38,157 nucleotides of DNA from Chromatiaceae bacterium (GTDB lineage: Bacteria > Pseudomonadota > Gammaproteobacteria > Chromatiales > Chromatiaceae), in assembly GCA_022340195.1 (NCBI GenBank), contig JAJDOL010000059.1, positions 1 to 38,157 on the forward strand, read 5' to 3'. Each line of letters begins with the position of its first letter. Position 1 is the first letter of the stretch. This document shows positions 34,148 to 38,157 of this stretch, one piece after another. Below the pieces are notes generated by a model. The model saw only the letters and a program-made list of their open reading frames with translations. It was not told where the DNA came from and searched no databases. Made by a program: the position numbers and the translations under genes.

Positions 34148-34266
34148 AGGTTCAGACTCCTCTCGATCCGATCAGCGACGGTCGCGAGCGCGGTATTGTC
34201 CGGAACCAGGGAAATCGAAGCCGACACAAAGCCGAGCGAGGACAAAAAAGCGGCGGTGGCGATCAT
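34144..34266 (-). CDS. 40-residue leader ORF overlapping rnfB
   Basis: ATG at 34266 is preceded by AGGAACGAG and followed by 40 codons that end in TGA overlapping the rnfB GTG (GTGA). The peptide begins MIATAAFLSSLGFVSASISL, a weakly hydrophobic stretch like a short membrane or signal helix, then VPDNTALATVADRIERSLNL. The ribosome site of rnfB lies in its 3' end. It could be a small Rnf-associated membrane peptide or simply a translational coupler. I do not recognise it. Confidence 0.45.
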   Translation of the reverse strand: MIATAAFLSSLGFVSASISLVPDNTALATVADRIERSLNL

Positions 34267-34607
34267 TCTCGTTCCTGACGGAAACCCCGGCAGCTGGACT
34301 CTCAAGTTAAAAGCCCATTTGCATCCGGCCTTTTCTGAATTCTTATCAGTTTCTTAGGCCGAGAGGAATCTTCTTGAAGTGCGGCAAAGCTGCACTTGAA
34401 TTGCCCGCGAATCGATGCGTTGGAGTATACCGCCGGGTAGGTTCGCCACACTTGACCTGGCTCAACGCTTAGCCATTTCCTGGTCGGCTGACTGGTTTTC
34501 TTCGGGGCCGCGAACACGCCCGCAGCGCGACTGCAGTCGCTCGCTGGGATCTCCCGATCGAACGACTTGTTTTTCTCCGTCCGGCGCTCGCAGCGACGGG
34601 AAGCTGG
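34267..34607 (-). promoter_or_regulatory. Likely promoter/leader region of the rnf operon
   Basis: This 341-base gap follows hisHF on the same strand and must hold its terminator and the rnf promoter. Read on the minus strand, TATACT (plus 34424-34429) is a good -10 element without a clear -35. About 20 bases after the expected start lies a hairpin (34377-34397), AAGTGCAGC and GCCGCACTT around a three-base loop. A perfect 14-base palindrome, GCGACTGCAGTCGC, lies at 34527-34540. No convincing gene is present; a 71-codon frame at 34302-34517 is not supported. All assignments are weak. Confidence 0.35.
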
Positions 34608-36200
34608 CTAGTCGCGGGTCTCGATCCCGCGGCTCTGAAGGTGCTTCTTAACCACCGCGATGGGGACCTCTCGCCGGTGAAAGATTCCGGCAGCCAAGGC
34701 CGCCTCGACGTCCGTGGCCTCAAAAACCTCGCCAAAGTGCTCGACACGCCCTGCGCCGCTGGAGGCAATGACCGGAATTGTTACGGCGTCGCTGACCGCT
34801 GCGATCAACTCGAGGTCGAAACCAGCACCTGTGCCATCCCGGTCGATGGAATTGAGAAGGATCTCTCCAGCCCCTAACGCCTCGCAAACGCGGGCCAGCT
34901 CCACAGCATCGACATCACGCCCCTCTCGTCCACCTTTCACCGTGCACTGGAACCAGCAAAACTGCTCTCCGTTCGGACCGGGAACTCGGGTATGCACCGT
35001 ATGGTGCCGAGTTTTTGCCGGCGAGGCGACATAGACACGGCGCGGATCGATGGAGATAACGACCGCCTGATTTCCATAGACATAAGCGATCTGCTCGATC
35101 GAGCTGTCGCCACGCGCGCACCCCTCCTGCTGATACCGCTCCACACTCGACACCGCATCGCTACCGATAGAGATCTTGTCGGCGCCCGAGCGGAAGTACG
35201 CCGAAGCCACGTCGAGCGCCGAGTAGTGGCGGCCGTCCGCGTCCCGGAAGGCGCGTATCCCACCGCCGATGGTCAGGGGCACGAAAACCTTCTCTGAGGT
35301 GCGCTCCAGCACCTCCAACATAGGTTGATCCTTCAGAGGAAAATCACGAAAGGCGGTGATGTTGAGAAAGGTGACCTCGTCTGCCCCCTCCTCATAATAA
35401 CGCCGGGCCAGGTCTACCGGCTTGCCGAGATTGCGAACCTGCCCCTCTTCACGCACATCGTACTGGTCGCCCTTGGTGACCACCAAATCGCCGGCGTCGT
35501 TGGCGCGCACGTCCAGGCAGGCGATGATGCGCTTGGCCAACCTGGTTGTCTCCGGGCTTCGATACCGATCGCCGACGTTTTGGAGGGGTTCGCCGGCAAG
35601 AAACCGATCGAGCAGACGCAGTCCGGCATCACCGCTCTTCTCGGGATGGAACTGAACCGCTGCGACCTGGCCCTTCTGCACGCCGCTCAAGAACTCGCCG
35701 TCGTAATCCGTGAGGGCCAGCGACCAGGGCGCGTTCGCGGGCTCGGGCACGGCCCTGTAAGAGTGGACGAAATAGAGCTTTTCGCCGTTGTACCCGGCAA
35801 ACAAGGAAGATTCCCGCTCAGGGCGGACCCCGTTCCATCCCATGTGGGGAACAGAGAGGCCAGGGCCACTAAAACGGCGAATCCTACCCGGGATGAGTCC
35901 AAGCCCTGCGATATCGGGCGATTCCTCACTGCCCTCGAACAGACACTGAAGTCCGATGCAGATCCCCAGAAACGGCCGGTCGGCGCGCAGGTACGCCTGC
36001 AGCGGCTCGATATAGCCGAGGTCGTGCAACCGTTGCATCGCCGCGCCGAAGCTTCCCACGCCGGGGAAAATCAGGCGCTCCGCCTTCAAAATGTCGTCAG
36101 GCCGAGAGATGTCGGCAAGCTCGTAGCCGAGCTTTCGGATGGCGTTACGCAGACTGCGCACGTTGCCGGCGCCGTAGTCGAGGAGGTATATCATGGCCAT
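34608..36200 (-). CDS. hisHF: Bifunctional imidazole glycerol phosphate synthase, fused HisH-HisF (HIS7-type)
   Basis: This 530-residue fusion performs both halves of the histidine pathway step that makes imidazole glycerol phosphate and AICAR from PRFAR and glutamine. The N-terminal glutaminase (1-205) begins [15 protein letters not shown] and has the catalytic FLGICIGLQ (C81) and FHPEKSGD (H185, E187). The C-terminal cyclase barrel (about 222-530) has IIACLDVR (D230), the phosphate loop VPLTIGGGI and [10 protein letters not shown] (D454). [29 protein letters not shown] and YCWFQC-like [16 protein letters not shown] match fungal/plant HIS7 rather than ordinary bacterial HisF. Start ATG 36200 has AGG upstream. 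Other his genes are not in the window. Confidence 0.94.
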   Translation of the reverse strand: MAMIYLLDYGAGNVRSLRNAIRKLGYELADISRPDDILKAERLIFPGVGSFGAAMQRLHDLGYIEPLQAYLRADRPFLGICIGLQCLFEGSEESPDIAGLGLIPGRIRRFSGPGLSVPHMGWNGVRPERESSLFAGYNGEKLYFVHSYRAVPEPANAPWSLALTDYDGEFLSGVQKGQVAAVQFHPEKSGDAGLRLLDRFLAGEPLQNVGDRYRSPETTRLAKRIIACLDVRANDAGDLVVTKGDQYDVREEGQVRNLGKPVDLARRYYEEGADEVTFLNITAFRDFPLKDQPMLEVLERTSEKVFVPLTIGGGIRAFRDADGRHYSALDVASAYFRSGADKISIGSDAVSSVERYQQEGCARGDSSIEQIAYVYGNQAVVISIDPRRVYVASPAKTRHHTVHTRVPGPNGEQFCWFQCTVKGGREGRDVDAVELARVCEALGAGEILLNSIDRDGTGAGFDLELIAAVSDAVTIPVIASSGAGRVEHFGEVFEATDVEAALAAGIFHRREVPIAVVKKHLQSRGIETRD

Positions 36201-36366
36201 GCAACCTGTCCAAAGCGTAGACCCGGATTCTATACGATCCGCGCGATTCGGATCTGCGCGATCGACGCCATTTGGCTTCAAGACTCTAGAATGGCGTGGG
36301 GCGACACCGAAGCCGTGAAGCGATAGGCTATATGGCCAGAGGCGGACGCACCTATTGGAGACTCAC

Positions 36367-36921
36367 ATGTCCGAGGCACCCGACCGGAGGGAACAAATCC
36401 GGCAAGTCCATGCGGACTTCATTCGTCAGGTGGTGGAAACCTGCCGGAACCGAGATCGGAGCACCGACTTGGAGACCCTGCTCCACACGGCTTCCGAGAA
36501 CGGCTGGACGCACTTGGTGCGGGCGGTTCGCAAGATTGTTCTGGGAGCGCGGGGAGCAGAGGTATTCGACGGACTGGACGAGGAAGACCAGGTGATCGCG
36601 GAGGCTGTCCTACATGGGCTTCAAGACCCTTCCACTTTGCCCGATCCCAAAGTCCGACCCGACCCGCGCCTGGCGGCTCCGGGTCTCGCCCATATGATCC
36701 ACGCCGCCTCGTCGGGGAACGCCCGGGCATTGGCGCTCATCGGCAATATGGCAGAACAGATGAGCAACGTCGGCGGAAGCATGGGACACCTGGCCGGAAT
36801 CATCCGCCCCCTGATCAATGGCGAGCGCAACCGGGACCGGCTGTGCAAGGGAATGGACGCAAACGGTGAGCGGCTGATCATGGATATTCTGGACCAGCTG
36901 CGGCGGTTGGAGACACATTGA
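36367..36921 (+). CDS. Hypothetical protein
   Basis: This is a 184-residue soluble protein starting at ATG 36367, six bases after GGAG. The first 35 residues are a charged helix (DRREQIRQVHADFIRQVV). Then come WTHLVRAVRKIVLGARG and the acidic DGLDEEDQVIAEAVLHGLQ. A Pro-rich linker (DPSTLPDPKVRPDP) leads to a second helical half with GLAHMIHAASSGNARALALI, MAEQMSNVGGSMGHLAGIIR and a closing helix. The composition and codon pattern are those of a real gene. I recognise no family and no catalytic motif. It lies 166 bases from the divergent hisHF. Confidence 0.7.
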   Translation: MSEAPDRREQIRQVHADFIRQVVETCRNRDRSTDLETLLHTASENGWTHLVRAVRKIVLGARGAEVFDGLDEEDQVIAEAVLHGLQDPSTLPDPKVRPDPRLAAPGLAHMIHAASSGNARALALIGNMAEQMSNVGGSMGHLAGIIRPLINGERNRDRLCKGMDANGERLIMDILDQLRRLETH

Positions 36922-37001
36922 CGCGCGATGCGCGACCTGTCGGAAGCGTCATATGGTCGCCTTTTGATCGCCTTCACGCTAGCGGTTTTTGTCACAGCTA
37001 C

Positions 37002-37535
37002 ATGAAACTTTTCGCTCTCGGAAACGCAGAAGGCATCGTGGCCATTCCTTTTTTCGCGCTCGCTCTGATGCTCTTCACCCCCAGCGCCTTGTCCGCAGGC
37101 GAGCTCGTAGGCCATGCAATAGTGCGCAGCGACGGCTCCCTCCTGATCAAGAAGCGAGTGGTTCGACTCGACGGCATCTATCTCCCGCCGACGAACCGCC
37201 AATGCCGGGAATGGATCCGACCGGTGCGCTGTGATTCCCGGGCCGTCCTGGCGCTGGATTTCAAGGTTAAGGGCTTCATCCATTGCTTCCCCCGGAGCGA
37301 AAATGGAGACGGCAGCCTGAATGCCGTTTGCTATGTGAACCAAACCAGTTTCGAGCCGGGTGAGGATTTGGCCGCCTACCTGATCGAGCAGGGTTGGGCC
37401 CTCGCCTTACCCAACGCACCCTTCGAGTATCAGGCCATCGAAAAGATCGCCTTGTCGCGCAAGGTCGGGGTCTGGGGATACCAGGTGGATTCCGTAACCG
37501 CGCCGATTTACCGCCGGGATATCGGTCGGCAGTGA
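37002..37535 (+). CDS. Secreted SNase-like (thermonuclease-fold) protein
   Basis: This is a 177-residue protein. ATG 37002 gives a good signal peptide (KLFALGN, then IVAIPFFALALMLFTPSALSAGE); a TTG at 36918 overlapping the previous stop would add 28 residues. The mature part resembles the staphylococcal nuclease fold: GHAIVRSDGSLLI, RVVRLDGIYLPP (the family reads RLxGIdaPe), then LAAYLIEQGWALALP and the closing RKVGVWGYQ (the family reads RGLW). The catalytic Arg/Glu residues are not clearly present (PPTNRQCREW instead of APE), so nuclease activity is doubtful. Two Cys pairs could form disulfides in the periplasm. Confidence 0.7.
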   Translation: MKLFALGNAEGIVAIPFFALALMLFTPSALSAGELVGHAIVRSDGSLLIKKRVVRLDGIYLPPTNRQCREWIRPVRCDSRAVLALDFKVKGFIHCFPRSENGDGSLNAVCYVNQTSFEPGEDLAAYLIEQGWALALPNAPFEYQAIEKIALSRKVGVWGYQVDSVTAPIYRRDIGRQ

Positions 37536-37621
37536 GCCAAAAGAACCATCGACTAACCGTCCCGATAGCAGACTCGGGACGCCCGGTACCAGTCATGCCG
37601 ATACGAGTCTCCGGGCGGAGC

Positions 37622-38023
37622 TCACTTCGAGCCATCCTCGAAATCGAGCGATAGGGAATTGATGCAGTAGCGCAGCCCGGTGGGCTGCGGACCGTCTTCG
37701 AACACATGGCCCAGATGAGACCCGCAGCGGTCGCAATGGACCTCCACCCGGCGCATGCCCAGGCTTGTGTCCGTCTCTGTGCCTACGGCGTTTTCGGAAA
37801 CCGGCTGCCAGAAGCTCGGCCAACCACTGCCCGAATCATACTTTGTCTCGGAGCTGAAAAGCTCCCTGCCACAACAGACGCACCGATAGATTCCCTTGAC
37901 CTTGTGGTCATGGTATCGACCTGTGAAAGCGCGCTCCGTGCCCTTGCGCCGACAGACCTGATACTGATCGGGTGCCAGCTGCTCGCACCACTCGCGATCG
38001 GTCTTCTCGATCTTCTCGTTCAT
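37622..38023 (-). CDS. msrB: Peptide methionine (R)-S-oxide reductase MsrB
   Basis: This 133-residue enzyme repairs methionine-R-sulfoxide in proteins. ATG 38023 has AGGG nine bases upstream; an ATG two codons earlier is possible. The SelR fold is plain: [31 protein letters not shown], the second zinc pair [16 protein letters not shown], and the catalytic cysteine in [11 protein letters not shown]. Two CxxC pairs bind zinc. No signal peptide, so it is cytoplasmic. There is no msrA beside it. It is convergent with the SNase-like gene. Confidence 0.96.
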   Translation of the reverse strand: MNEKIEKTDREWCEQLAPDQYQVCRRKGTERAFTGRYHDHKVKGIYRCVCCGRELFSSETKYDSGSGWPSFWQPVSENAVGTETDTSLGMRRVEVHCDRCGSHLGHVFEDGPQPTGLRYCINSLSLDFEDGSK

Positions 38024-38056
38024 TCTCATTTACCCTGGATGGACTCAGCTTTGAAG

Positions 38057-38080
38057 CATGACTGCCGAAGGGCAGTCGTG
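38057..38080. other. Hairpin upstream of msrB
   Basis: CATGACTGCC (38057-38066) and GGCAGTCGTG (38071-38080) form a ten-pair stem with one G-T wobble around a four-base loop (CTTC on the msrB strand). It lies about 34 bases ahead of the msrB start and would be in its 5' leader or mark the end of an upstream unit. No T-run follows. Confidence 0.35.
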
Positions 38081-38157
38081 GCAAGGGCCTACGGTCGATG
38101 CAAGAAAAAACTTTCGCAATAGGCCTCTAAACAACACAGATCGACTTTGGCAGGATA

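Noticed and set aside
34302..34517. A 71-codon minus-strand frame between hisHF and rnfB
   Set aside because: No family resemblance, basic low-information composition, and it covers the likely promoter and hairpin.

Overview
The window looks like one contiguous piece of a moderately GC-rich gammaproteobacterial chromosome. Gene types that point there include hemB of the proteobacterial Asp-rich class, a PA0069-type radical SAM protein, a DUF465 protein and a complete Rnf set. The fused hisHF gene and the pyruvate synthase-type enzyme would suit a Chromatiales-like, possibly CO2-fixing lineage, but that placement is inference. No rRNA, tRNA, CRISPR array, phage or transposase gene was seen.

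Left part (1-9.4 kb): a partial B12-binding radical SAM gene at the edge; a tightly coupled minus-strand run pfpI/DJ-1, gamma-glutamylcyclotransferase-like, osmC, cupin, HAD phosphatase; a PA0069-type radical SAM gene; a zinc-ribbon protein with five exact 10-residue repeats; a DUF1648 membrane protein; hemC; a DUF465 small protein; an MsbA-like ABC exporter; and a small Cys-rich protein.

Decayed stretch (9.4-12.5 kb): truncated or internally deleted remnants of an AraC-type regulator, a start-less unknown gene, a TVP38/TMEM64 membrane protein, a LysR-type regulator and an HPP-family membrane protein lie side by side. Genes on both sides are intact.

Middle (12.4-19 kb): a helical unknown, a beta-hydroxyacid dehydrogenase-like gene, the hemB-aroE pair, a divergent thioredoxin-mlaC pair, a HAD hydrolase with an altered motif I, and a protein built of 30-residue repeats.

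Main attraction (19-34.3 kb, all minus strand, transcribed right to left): a 40-codon ORF, rnfB, a giant 2-oxoacid (pyruvate):ferredoxin oxidoreductase with a fused C-terminal ferredoxin, rnfC-D-G-E-A, a small membrane-anchored Cys-rich protein, a plant-type ferredoxin-NADP reductase, and the complete Na+-pumping oxaloacetate decarboxylase oadG-A-B. My reading is a single redox and ion-gradient module. Rnf and FNR would supply or drain reduced ferredoxin, the oxidoreductase would interconvert acetyl-CoA + CO2 and pyruvate, and OAD would couple oxaloacetate/pyruvate carboxylation state to Na+. If Rnf and OAD run in the consuming direction, the set would be an ion-gradient-driven C2 to C3 to C4 carboxylation line. 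The direction cannot be read from sequence.

Right edge (34.6-38.2 kb): a fused, eukaryote-type HIS7-like hisHF gene, an unknown conserved-looking gene, a secreted SNase-like protein and msrB.
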